From CAYOVG01 sp964407285 (GTDB taxonomy: Bacteria; Desulfobacterota; Syntrophobacteria; Syntrophobacterales; Syntrophobacteraceae): a stretch of DNA of 25,276 bases. The position numbers were made by a program, and so were the translations under genes. The notes beneath the pieces were generated by a model that was not told the origin of the DNA, ran no database searches, and saw only the letters and a list, made by a program, of their open reading frames with translations. The stretch spans positions 1 to 25,276 of the forward strand of contig CAYOVG010000051.1 of NCBI GenBank assembly GCA_964407285.1, read 5' to 3'. The first letter of the stretch is position 1. Each line of letters starts with the position of its first letter. This document shows positions 16,776 to 23,880 of this stretch, piece after piece.

Positions 16776-17813
16776 TCAGAAAGTCGGTCTGTCCCCCGTT
16801 TTCGGCGCGGGAGCCATCCGACTATCGGGAACGAAGTCCGAAAATACCATGGGGTACGCTGCAACCATCGAAAAGATGAGGAAAGCAATCATCGAGACCA
16901 GGCACAATCTTTTCTGTAATCCCGGAATTACGGACTTCAGGGAGGCGCATCCCCTGAACCCGGAAATTACGCCTGCACTCGTTCCCAGAATGCCGCCGAT
17001 GAACAGAGTGAGGTAGAGAGGATACCCGACATAGTCGTATTCCTTCTGCAGCAGACAGAAAGGACAATGATGGGTGGGCAGTTCATAGTAGTACAGGCAA
17101 ATAACCGAAACGACCGCCGCAACGGACAGCGCCGTCATCGACCCGGCGAGCAGTGAATACAAACGGGCGCCCTCCCCCGTTATGCAGGCGTGCAGACCGA
17201 TTCTGAGCAGCAGAAGCATTCCGGAGAAGAGCAGAATTTTGGCCGTATAGGGGGGAATTGCCGCCATGTCCGCGGCAAATCCTTGCGCATCCTCGCTGAA
17301 CAATGTCCCGCAGCAAGACGTTATGACATCGGGCTCCATCTCGGCGAAATAGCTCGCCTGCAACAGGCCTTCCAGCGCAAGCAAAGCGGTTAGCGCAAGC
17401 AGTAGCTTGTATTTCGCCCTGATCAACGGATAATCATACCCCTTGTTATCCGTATGGTTCATCACCATCCAGATGCCGCACAGAAAGAAGTTGACAATCT
17501 TCAGGACCAGGGTCGGATATCCATAATCGTTGACGTTCAAGGACCCGGCTGCGCACATTGCGCCCACGAAAAGTCCATGTATGCTGTCGGCGGTGTGGAT
17601 GAACAACAGGAGCGAGAAGAGTTCGAACGCCAACACGAAGGATAGAATCGTGGAAACGAGGTAAGTCTTCCTCTCCAGCATCAACTGCTGCTCGCTTCCG
17701 CTCTCCATATCCCACCATCGCAGGATTTGAATGCCCGTAATGGAAGCATACGCCGCATAGGCGCATACAAGGGCGGACCCCAAAAGAAGGGCGATGATCG
17801 CGGGGTTAAGCAT
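16776..17813 (-). CDS. Polytopic membrane protein with SCC and CPFC motifs, function unknown
   Basis: I do not recognise a characterised family. The protein (345 aa from ATG 17813) has 8-9 predicted membrane helices, starting NPAIIALLLGSALVCAYAAY. Two cysteine features stand out: DVITSCCGTLF in the middle loop and THHCPFCLLQKEYDYVGYPLY between the last helices. The CPFC with following aromatic/charged residues resembles the CxxC of DsbB and VKOR quinone-linked disulfide catalysts, but overall similarity is not evident, so a role in thiol or metal redox is only a guess. GGAGGAG lies 11 bases before ATG 17813 (8 before GTG 17816, an alternative start). Its start overlaps the stop of the ABC ATPase remnant (TGATG), so it was probably translationally coupled to that gene. 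CusB follows. Confidence 0.8.
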   Translation of the reverse strand: MLNPAIIALLLGSALVCAYAAYASITGIQILRWWDMESGSEQQLMLERKTYLVSTILSFVLAFELFSLLLFIHTADSIHGLFVGAMCAAGSLNVNDYGYPTLVLKIVNFFLCGIWMVMNHTDNKGYDYPLIRAKYKLLLALTALLALEGLLQASYFAEMEPDVITSCCGTLFSEDAQGFAADMAAIPPYTAKILLFSGMLLLLRIGLHACITGEGARLYSLLAGSMTALSVAAVVSVICLYYYELPTHHCPFCLLQKEYDYVGYPLYLTLFIGGILGTSAGVISGFRGCASLKSVIPGLQKRLCLVSMIAFLIFSMVAAYPMVFSDFVPDSRMAPAPKTGDRPTF

Positions 17814-17980
17814 CACGAGAGACGCTCCTCCCCCGCAACGGCGCCGTCGCGCATGCTCGCCCGGCGGCTCACCATGGACCACGTGCAGATCTTTATCAAT
17901 GCCCGTGAAATGGCGACCCTCCGTATTTCGCCGCCGCAGAGACGCTCAACCCGTTCCCGTGCTTTCCCCTGGACCTGCAT
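17813..17980 (-). pseudogene. Remnant of an ABC transporter ATPase gene
   Basis: A 55-codon frame from ATG 17980 to TGA at 17815-17813 contains ERLCGGEIRRVAISRALI, a clear match to the ABC signature (LSGGEQQRVAIARAL). Its end reads MRDGAVAGEERLS, like the C-terminal tail of MacB/LolD-type ATPases (hMRDGrIv.EE), preceded by TWSMVSRRAS, which resembles a decayed H-loop segment (THDm..a.ra). Walker A, the Q-loop and a proper Walker B are missing; a functional ATPase would need about 220 aa. It lies 39 bases after the FtsX-type permease stop, exactly where the partner ATPase would be expected. I infer deletion of the 5' part and of an internal part, with the stop/start overlap to the downstream gene retained. 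Confidence 0.7.
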
Positions 17981-18019
17981 GGCGCCCCCTTGCCTTATCC
18001 CGGTTCCCGCTCCCGCCGC

Positions 18020-19162
18020 TTATCCTTGCCTCATGACCACATCGGGGTCGGACACCGCGATCTTCCAACTGGGGACGATCGTGATAAAGGTGTAGGGCAA
18101 TACGGTCAAAGCAAAGAGCACCGCCAGTCGGTGCATGCCGTAGACGGGACGCAGTTCGAATTCCGGGTAGAGAACCGCCCAACCCTTCAGTGCATGCTCA
18201 AAGAGAGGGGCCGATGCAATAAACACATGAACGTATGCGGCTGTGGAGCCAAGGAGAAAAGCCGACAGCGATATGACGGCCCCTTCCCAGAACTTCATCA
18301 CGAGGATATCCGAGGTATCCCAGCCGATGCCTTTCAGAATGCCTATTTCCGTTCTTTCTTCGGTATTCGGGCCGGCGGCTTTCTCCCATGCAAATATCAG
18401 GAACGCCAGAACCGAGCCGCCGAGCAGCACGATCACGTATCCGCTTCGCCGGTCGAACAGAGAATCATAGGTCCTATGGATTTCATCTCTCAAAATCGGT
18501 CTCGTATCCGGGAGTTCTCTTACGAGTTTTCCCGCAATCGTGCTCGCCTCTTTCGGGTTCCTGATCTCGGCGACAAGGTCAACCGCCATGCCTTCCGGCA
18601 CACCGGTTATTCTTCGGAATACGGGCTCCGACACGAGAATCAGGTCGGATGAAACCAGCTCGGTCGCTCCGTCGAATACTTCAACGACATTCAATACGAC
18701 GGTCTCCCCATTGTAGGCCTTGAAGAAGAGCTGGTTGCTCCCCGAAGTCCCCTTCCCCCATGTTCTCAACACTCCACGCCCGATTACCGTCGCATCGTCG
18801 CCATGGGGGAATTTCTCCGGGGCCATGAGAGTATAATTAGCGCGAGCCGCGGGATGGTGGTAGTAGCCCCAAAGCCGCGGCGCAACGGAGCGAATGCCGC
18901 GAATTTTCTTCACCGTTTCGACGTAGCTCTCGGGGATGAGATCATGCCTTCCCGCCACCATCCGCTGAACCACCATTTCCGGGGCGTCCGCCAGAACTTC
19001 CCGGGCCTCGTTCCGAATCGCGCCCGAGAAAAAGATCACGGATGCGACCATAAACACCATGAGGGCATACACCATCAGAAGCGATAAGTTCTTTCCTTTT
19101 CTCCTCCACAGCGAGGAAAGGGTGAGGTCGAGGAAGTACTTCTGCCGTTCCATCCATTTCAT
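18020..19162 (-). CDS. ABC transporter permease, FtsX/MacB-like
   Basis: The 380-aa protein has the MacB/LolC architecture: an N-terminal TM helix (NLSLLMVYALMVFMVASVIFF), a periplasmic domain of about 200 residues, and three C-terminal helices in an FtsX-type domain (VIVLLGGSVLAFLIFAW, VISLSAFLLGSTAAYVHVF, LAVLFALTVLPYTFITIVP). The cytoplasmic segment TEIGILKGIGWDTSDIL is the family's coupling helix that contacts the ATPase. The end PDVVMRQG is like the 'P...LR' end of such permeases. The start overlaps the stop of the 100-aa gene by 4 bases. Its own ATPase is reduced to a remnant downstream, so unless another ATPase supplies energy, the transporter may be non-functional or work in a different manner. 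Substrate is unknown. Confidence 0.88.
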   Translation of the reverse strand: MKWMERQKYFLDLTLSSLWRRKGKNLSLLMVYALMVFMVASVIFFSGAIRNEAREVLADAPEMVVQRMVAGRHDLIPESYVETVKKIRGIRSVAPRLWGYYHHPAARANYTLMAPEKFPHGDDATVIGRGVLRTWGKGTSGSNQLFFKAYNGETVVLNVVEVFDGATELVSSDLILVSEPVFRRITGVPEGMAVDLVAEIRNPKEASTIAGKLVRELPDTRPILRDEIHRTYDSLFDRRSGYVIVLLGGSVLAFLIFAWEKAAGPNTEERTEIGILKGIGWDTSDILVMKFWEGAVISLSAFLLGSTAAYVHVFIASAPLFEHALKGWAVLYPEFELRPVYGMHRLAVLFALTVLPYTFITIVPSWKIAVSDPDVVMRQG

Positions 19163-19461
19163 GGCCTGCTCCCTTCAAGGACCGGGGGAGGAGATACAAC
19201 GGAGCCGGAGGGAAACTGATCGAGAGCCGTCGGGTGCTCCTGAAAAGCGGAATGCAGATCCGCCTGGGAAAGGTGCCGGGTATACCGCGCTTCAGTGAAA
19301 AGACAAAGATCGGTAATGCCGAGCCCTCGGACCAGTCTCTTCTTCTCCGTCAACGATCTATCGAAGCGTTGCCGGGACAACGACGGGTGCAGCAGGAGGA
19401 GCAGTGTCAGCACTGCTCCCCCGAAGGCGGCACAGATCAGGAAAAGCGTTGATTTTCTCAT
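19159..19461 (-). CDS. Small membrane-anchored protein, function unknown
   Basis: The 100-aa product starts with one hydrophobic helix (STLFLICAAFGGAVLTLLLLL) and then a basic, soluble segment that ends in a Pro-rich tail. I do not recognise it. The topology could be an N-terminal anchor with a periplasmic domain. GGGAAG is close to the ATG. Its stop overlaps the permease start by 4 bases and the secreted 151-aa gene ends 23 bases upstream, so the three genes form one transcription unit and the product may be an accessory part of the ABC system. Confidence 0.65.
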   Translation of the reverse strand: MRKSTLFLICAAFGGAVLTLLLLLHPSLSRQRFDRSLTEKKRLVRGLGITDLCLFTEARYTRHLSQADLHSAFQEHPTALDQFPSGSVVSPPPVLEGSRP

Positions 19462-19484
19462 ATCTTCCCAAACATCATCAGCAT

Positions 19485-19940
19485 TTACCGCACCTCGACA
19501 TCTTCCAGCTTGAAATCCCCGATAACGATGCTGACCTTACTCCCCTTCTTGACGACTTTATTCATATTTCTGAACAGGATTGCATAGTTCTTTTTTTCCT
19601 TGGGGTTTGAGTCGATTGCCCGGAGCGCCCCGATTTTGGTGTTGGGAACCGGGAGGACCTTACCGCTTGACTGGTCGATGATCACGGGCTTGTCGCCGGG
19701 ACGCATGATGTTCCTCGCCTTGCCGGAGTCCAAGACACGATAACGAAAATCCAGGAAGTGGTCCGATGCGGTAAGCCGAAGTGATACCGGCTTGATTCCC
19801 CATTTCTGCTCCAGGCCGACTGGGGTCTCGGTGATCGTCGCGGCCGCGGACTCCGCAAGGGCATCGCAGCTCATCGCCAGGACCACGAACGATACTACCA
19901 ACACCGGCCCGAATAGGAATTGCGCTGAAAGCTTCCTCAT
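19485..19940 (-). CDS. Exported protein of unknown function
   Basis: From ATG 19940 (GGGAAG upstream) the product is 151 aa with a signal peptide (FLFGPVLVVSFVVLAMSCDALAE region split by a possible cleavage after ALA). The in-frame ATG at 20027 would add a stretch with no signal-like features and is rejected. The mature part is a small beta-rich-looking domain, with SDHFLDFRYRVLD, NIMRPGDKPVIID and GKVLPVPNTKIGALR, and no Cys or His cluster that would mark metal binding. I cannot assign a family. It is the first gene of the unit that continues with the anchored protein, the permease, the ATPase remnant and the CusBA-type pump, so a role in envelope transport or metal handling is possible. Confidence 0.75.
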   Translation of the reverse strand: MRKLSAQFLFGPVLVVSFVVLAMSCDALAESAAATITETPVGLEQKWGIKPVSLRLTASDHFLDFRYRVLDSGKARNIMRPGDKPVIIDQSSGKVLPVPNTKIGALRAIDSNPKEKKNYAILFRNMNKVVKKGSKVSIVIGDFKLEDVEVR

Positions 19941-20063
19941 GTGACTTCCCTTTTCCCTGAAGCCGATCTTTCCCATCTCTCCATCCCTTTCTTCCAGCAG
20001 GCGGCAGGCCCATGGAACCGGAATCAACGCTTAGGCCGACGGCAAAGTTCGCCGGTACTTCTT

Positions 20064-20089
20064 CCCTCTCCCGGCTCGCCGGGAGAGGG
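20064..20089. repeat. Perfect hairpin, CCCTCTCCCGG-type
   Basis: An 11-bp perfect stem (20064-20074 with 20079-20089) with a 4-base loop CTCG lies in the 226-base gap between the third cupredoxin gene and the exported-protein gene. This is a well-known style of dispersed palindrome ('CTCTCCC...GGGAGAG'). No T-run follows on the minus strand, so it is not a standard intrinsic terminator, but it may mark the border between the two minus-strand operons. A second GC palindrome sits at 20148-20163, right after the cupredoxin gene stop. Confidence 0.6.
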
Positions 20090-20166
20090 AGATTTCTTGA
20101 ACAGATGCCGGACCGGGACAACCCCTCGGTGGTCGAACTCGCCCGAGCCGGCCGTCCGGCCGGGAC

Positions 20167-21174
20167 TTAGGGGGAACTTCTTATCTCGATGTTCGTCGCC
20201 ATGCCGCCGCCCGCGGGAGAACCCTGGTAGGTCCCCCTGTTCGAAAGCCTCAACCGCGCATCGTACAGAGGGTAGGTTCCCGGGGCGTTGTTTCCCACAA
20301 CAACATCAAAAGTTTTTCCCGCGGGCATCTCGAACGTGCATTGCTCCAGGCTGTAGTCATACGGGTTCCCGTCTTCCGCGACAGCGGTCATGTACATGCC
20401 CAGCACCTGCGGAACATGCGTTTCCAGGCCCGCGTTCAGGAAGCGCACCAGCAGAGTGTCGCCTTCGCTCGCACTGTATATGAGACCGGAAATCTCGGGA
20501 TACGATTTACCATTGATCAGATAGTACCTCGGCTCGCGATGGATGCTGCTGGTATAACTGCCCCCGACGATTGCCGCGTGGATATCGGGGTCGATCTCAT
20601 GCAGGACCACGATCAACTCATCAGTGTACCGAATGCCCGGATAGGCGAAGCCGACGGATTGGTCCTTCTTGACCAGCGCGTAAAGCCCCATCTGCACCTG
20701 TTTAGCCGGGTTCGTACCGCTCTGCAGCAGATAGGTTCCCGGTTTGAAATTGCCCCATATGTACTGCCCGGTTTCGTTGGGCCGCGTCTCATGGCAGAAG
20801 GAATTGACGCGACCGCCCACATAGACCGGCCCGGTGCTGTTGGAAACAGTCTGGCCGAGGATATGCAAGGAAGTGCTTTCCGGCAGTCTATTGGTAAGAT
20901 TGATCACCAGTTGATTGTCTCCCGGCGGCACGGTCACAACGGGTCCGGGAGCCCTGACGACCCCGTCTCCCGGCGGCGTGCCGTCCGGTTGGTTCACATC
21001 CAGGGCATAACCCCAGGCCGGAACATTGCTGCCGTCCGGCATGGCGAGGCCGGGGTCCGGCACAGGCGCGGCAGTGAGATTGATCTCCAGGGCGCCTGCC
21101 GTGCCGCACATGAGTCCGACAACGAGCAGCATCGGCAAGAATCCGTGGATACGAAGCATATGAATTCCTTTCAT
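20167..21174 (-). CDS. Exported two-domain cupredoxin-like protein lacking copper ligands
   Basis: This 335-aa protein has a signal peptide (LRIHGFLPMLLVVGLMCGTAGA) and two cupredoxin-type domains. PGPVVTVPPGDNQLVINLTN and PGTYLLQSGTNPAKQVQMGLYALV are the first-domain strands of a multicopper oxidase, but the HxHG is SLHILGQ (one His, H104) and the HxH is QSG. The second domain (from about LINGKSYPEISG) has THVPQVLG where copper ligands would be and no HCH. It is thus a paralogue of the gene upstream with the copper sites lost. GGAGGG precedes ATG 21174; ATG 21159 with AAAGGA before it is an equally good start. It is the last gene of the three-cupredoxin operon, 13 bases after the previous stop. 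A structural or scaffold role is inferred. Confidence 0.85.
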   Translation of the reverse strand: MKGIHMLRIHGFLPMLLVVGLMCGTAGALEINLTAAPVPDPGLAMPDGSNVPAWGYALDVNQPDGTPPGDGVVRAPGPVVTVPPGDNQLVINLTNRLPESTSLHILGQTVSNSTGPVYVGGRVNSFCHETRPNETGQYIWGNFKPGTYLLQSGTNPAKQVQMGLYALVKKDQSVGFAYPGIRYTDELIVVLHEIDPDIHAAIVGGSYTSSIHREPRYYLINGKSYPEISGLIYSASEGDTLLVRFLNAGLETHVPQVLGMYMTAVAEDGNPYDYSLEQCTFEMPAGKTFDVVVGNNAPGTYPLYDARLRLSNRGTYQGSPAGGGMATNIEIRSSP

Positions 21175-21187
21175 CTGCTGGCCCTCC

Positions 21188-22447
21188 TTATGGCAACGGC
21201 ACGGCGGGATGTTCGATGATCATGAAGGTCACCAAGCCCCCGGGCCAGATGTCGTTACTGGTGAGTTCCTTTTCGGTGTGAGAGTGCCACATGTAGAAGT
21301 ATCCTCCCGTGGCGTTCAGGCCGGGGTCCCCGGGAGCGAGGTCGCCCGTTCCTCCCAGAAATGGAGTTCCGGGATAAAAGCCGCCGAACGTCATGGAATC
21401 ACGGGTCGGCAAAAGCACCGGGAAGGGTTTTCCGTGGTCCGGCCCCCATTCTCCAGGCTCCATGGGGTCCCCCACATCGTGTCCATAGATATCCCATCCC
21501 AGGTTCTCCGCGTTCCATGTCCACATGACATCCGTGGTCTGTCCGGGAACGCTCCTTCGCGTCGTAGCCTTCCAGGCAAGGTCCGGCCCCGCGGAAGGGC
21601 TGCTGCCGAGCATCCGCCCGTCCACGGCGATGGTCTCGAAGTTGTTGCCGTGGTAGTGGAACGGGTGAAGGTCAACTCCGGCCCCCACGCTCCTGACCAG
21701 CACCTTTTCTCCGGGGTGCATTCGCGGCTGGAAGCTGTAGGGCTGGTGCGGCAGCCACGGTACGAAATCTTCGGCCATGTTGTCCGGGAAGTTCCGCCCG
21801 TTGGCGAACCAGTTGGTGGCGAAGTACCTGGATGTATCCACGGGCAGTCCGAACTCGACACGTTTGTGGAGCAGGGGATCCATCTCGGTCAGGACCAGCA
21901 GAAACTCCCGGTCGAAAGCCGTGTCCACATGATTGTAGGCGAAGTTCGCTCCCGAAGAGGGGCGAACGATGATAGCGCCTACGAGCCCCATATCCACCTG
22001 GAGGTCCGGTTGCGTGCCGCTGCGGTAGAGGTAGGTTCCGGGCTCGGAAGCCGTGAATGTATAGGTCACCGCGCCGTTGGGAGGCGCTTCCCGGGCAAGG
22101 ATTCCCTCGGTCCCGCCGGTCGCGGTGACCCGTTGCCCCGGAAATATGATAGATGTATTCACGTTCAGCTCGTTGGTCAAGGTAACGGTGACCGTCTGCC
22201 CCTGGTTCACGATCAGCGTGGGTCCCGGATACTGCCCAACCGATCCTTCGGCGCTGCCGTCGGCATACATCCACATGAGAAAACTGTCGCCGTCCGAAGT
22301 GATGATGTAGCCCGTCTTTGCCGTCAGTTGGAATGCAGGGCCCGTTATGCCTTGAACGGCGGCCTGCGAGGTCCCCAGGGCCATGAAGAGCAAAATGGCC
22401 GGAAGACCTGGAATCATCGCCGCTTTTCCAATATATCCTCTAGTCAT
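21188..22447 (-). CDS. Exported multicopper oxidase-like protein, type 1 Cys replaced by Ser
   Basis: The 419-aa product has a signal peptide (AAMIPGLPAILLFMALGTSQAA). Domain 1 has PGPTLIVNQGQTVTVTLTN, but the HxHG site is IIFPGQ and the HxH site is YRSG (141-144), so it binds no copper there. The C-terminal domain keeps HPFHYHG (261-267), an HxxHxH motif, and ends MWHSHTEKEL (386-395): this is the HCHxxxHxxxGM site with Ser389 for the type 1 Cys and without the later His and Met. It can thus supply half of a trinuclear cluster but no type 1 copper. The start at 22447 is set by AGGAGG six bases upstream; the open frame beyond it has low-complexity charged residues and overlaps the gene before it. 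Probably pairs with the protein encoded upstream. Confidence 0.88.
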   Translation of the reverse strand: MTRGYIGKAAMIPGLPAILLFMALGTSQAAVQGITGPAFQLTAKTGYIITSDGDSFLMWMYADGSAEGSVGQYPGPTLIVNQGQTVTVTLTNELNVNTSIIFPGQRVTATGGTEGILAREAPPNGAVTYTFTASEPGTYLYRSGTQPDLQVDMGLVGAIIVRPSSGANFAYNHVDTAFDREFLLVLTEMDPLLHKRVEFGLPVDTSRYFATNWFANGRNFPDNMAEDFVPWLPHQPYSFQPRMHPGEKVLVRSVGAGVDLHPFHYHGNNFETIAVDGRMLGSSPSAGPDLAWKATTRRSVPGQTTDVMWTWNAENLGWDIYGHDVGDPMEPGEWGPDHGKPFPVLLPTRDSMTFGGFYPGTPFLGGTGDLAPGDPGLNATGGYFYMWHSHTEKELTSNDIWPGGLVTFMIIEHPAVPLP

Positions 22448-22453
22448 TATAAG

Positions 22454-22459
22454 CCTCCT
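22454..22459 (-). promoter_or_regulatory. Ribosome binding site that decides the start of the Ser-variant oxidase
   Basis: AGGAGG on the minus strand is six bases before ATG 22447. The same frame is open to 22729, inside the preceding gene, but this site and the signal peptide that follows mark the real start. Confidence 0.8.
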
Positions 22460-22470
22460 GGCTGATCCGC

Positions 22471-23805
22471 TCAGTTGATACGAATTTCGGTCATGAGTCC
22501 GCCGCGCTCCTGGGGACCGTTGGCGAGGAACTGGAGGTCCGTCGTATAGAGAAAGTACGTGCCGGGGGCCGTCCCCGTGGTGTCGAGGATCACGTCGTAG
22601 GCCTGTCCCCCGCCGACATTCAGTACGCTCAGTTCCATCGAGGTGTCCTTCCCGTCCGGCCCGCGCAGTATTGCCGCGCCCCGGCCGACCACCTTCATCG
22701 GTATCCCCAAAGTGGTGGCGATCGTCCATATGTCGGTGGTGGAAACGTTCGAGACCCGCAGCAGGATACGTTGGCCCGCCGTTGCCTCGATGATGGTCGG
22801 CTCCGACTGGGCGACAAACCCTTCCTTATTTACGATAGGGTTCGGGTTGACCGTATCCGGGTAGCCCCGTCCGTTGATCATGGGATAGTCGTCTTTCATG
22901 GTGGCGAAGGGAAGCGCTGCAACCCCCTCGCTCTGCTTGTGAAATACACTGTCAAAGCCTATGAGCTGTATCGGATATTCCACATCGTAGCGGGTCGAGC
23001 CGTCACCGTCGTTGTAGGCATACCTGTGGTGGGAGCCCTCGTCGAATCGACCGTTACCGTTCAGGTCCACATCCCCCGGTCCAGGAAAATCTCCGTATGG
23101 AAACACGTCCGCATCGCCCGTGTTGGAGTGAACGTGCGCGCCCAGGACCGTTCCGTCGGGCAGACAATCCTGCCCGGGATAAACCCAGAGATTTCCTATC
23201 ATGCCCATCTGCATGTGCTCGGTTGCCTCCACGTGGCAGTGATAGAAGTAGGTTCCGGGAACGACGACGTTGTAATAGTAGGTAAAGCTCGCGCCCATAT
23301 TCGGGGTCCCCGACGGCTCCGGCAGCCCGTCGAAAATGGGAGCCGCATTCGGAAATCCATGCCAGTGCACGGAATGGGGGTCGAACAGGTCCGGACGATT
23401 TACCATCCCTACATTCGTCATGGTCAGATAAAACTGCTGCCCTTGTCGCAGCTTGATCTCCGGGGCCGGCAGTCGAGCTTTCCGTCCGTTGTTGAGAACG
23501 ACCTGGTTCAACGGCGTCCGTCCGGTGTAATCACCAAAGCCGAACATATACTGGTCAAGACCGTCCGCCATTTTCGCATAACCATCGCCGCCGGTGATGT
23601 GCATGCAATCCACATTGGGGTTGTAATCAGGATTAGGTGTGGTGGTGGGATTTCCAAGCTCGTCGAAAAGAAACGGGTCCGGTACCGCATCATTGTTCAG
23701 GTCCCCCGGACACTGGATGAAAAGCCCCGCATTCGATGGAGCCGCTCCGGCGAGGAAAACCATTCCCAGGACGAGCGGGATCAAGAATCGAGCAACGCGC
23801 TTCAT
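22471..23805 (-). CDS. Exported multicopper oxidase-like protein with type 1 copper site in domain 1
   Basis: The 444-aa product has a signal peptide (RFLIPLVLGMVFLAGAAPSNA). Domain 1 has HSVHWHG (144-150) and YFYHCHVEATEHMQMGM (186-202), i.e. ligands for a type 1 copper (H144, C190, H197, M202) plus histidines for half of a trinuclear cluster. Domain 2 (from about MINGRGYPDT, 309) ends YFLYTTDLQFLANG, with no HxH. Two acidic loops, DLNNDAVPD (35-43) and DVDLNGNGRFDE (245-256), look like EF-hand/dockerin-type calcium sites, as is common in extracellular proteins. ATG 23805 has GGAAGGAG seven bases upstream; a further upstream ATG at 23832 is rejected. The downstream oxidase-like gene starts 23 bases after the stop. 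Substrate is unknown: copper, iron or manganese oxidation are candidates. Confidence 0.88.
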   Translation of the reverse strand: MKRVARFLIPLVLGMVFLAGAAPSNAGLFIQCPGDLNNDAVPDPFLFDELGNPTTTPNPDYNPNVDCMHITGGDGYAKMADGLDQYMFGFGDYTGRTPLNQVVLNNGRKARLPAPEIKLRQGQQFYLTMTNVGMVNRPDLFDPHSVHWHGFPNAAPIFDGLPEPSGTPNMGASFTYYYNVVVPGTYFYHCHVEATEHMQMGMIGNLWVYPGQDCLPDGTVLGAHVHSNTGDADVFPYGDFPGPGDVDLNGNGRFDEGSHHRYAYNDGDGSTRYDVEYPIQLIGFDSVFHKQSEGVAALPFATMKDDYPMINGRGYPDTVNPNPIVNKEGFVAQSEPTIIEATAGQRILLRVSNVSTTDIWTIATTLGIPMKVVGRGAAILRGPDGKDTSMELSVLNVGGGQAYDVILDTTGTAPGTYFLYTTDLQFLANGPQERGGLMTEIRIN

Positions 23806-23834
23806 GGACTGACTCCTTCCATTATACTCCACTC

Positions 23835-23858
23835 GCCTGCCGGCCCGGGCCGGCAGGC
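23835..23858. repeat. 24-bp perfect GC palindrome before the first oxidase gene
   Basis: A perfect palindrome centred at 23846/23847 with core GCCGGCCCGGGCCGGC lies between the beta-helix stop (23881) and the ribosome site of the oxidase gene. As RNA it gives a 10-bp stem with a 4-base loop. There is no T-run on the minus strand. It could reduce readthrough, act as a processing site, or be a dispersed repeat. Confidence 0.65.
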
Positions 23859-23880
23859 GGGATAAGGTCCTCGTTCCGTG

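Noticed and set aside
17814..17882. Longer start of the TM-Cys membrane protein at 17882
   Set aside because: The added residues (VHGEPPGEHARRRRCGGG) come from a second frame of the ATPase remnant; GGAGGAG and the TGATG overlap favour 17813/17816. The segment EPPGE recalls a Walker B/D-loop (DEPTG) in a shifted frame, but that is too short to claim.
19940..20027. Longer N-terminus for the exported 151-aa protein (start at 20027)
   Set aside because: The added residues precede and bury a standard signal peptide, and ATG 19940 has its own GGGAAG.
22448..22729. N-terminal extension of the Ser-variant oxidase up to 22729
   Set aside because: The residues are low-complexity Arg/Gly/His from overlap with the preceding gene; AGGAGG and a signal peptide fix the start at 22447.
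22771..23865. Plus-strand open frame of 364 codons opposite the first oxidase gene
   Set aside because: Shadow of the oxidase gene; His/Arg/Val-rich composition and no motif or ribosome site.
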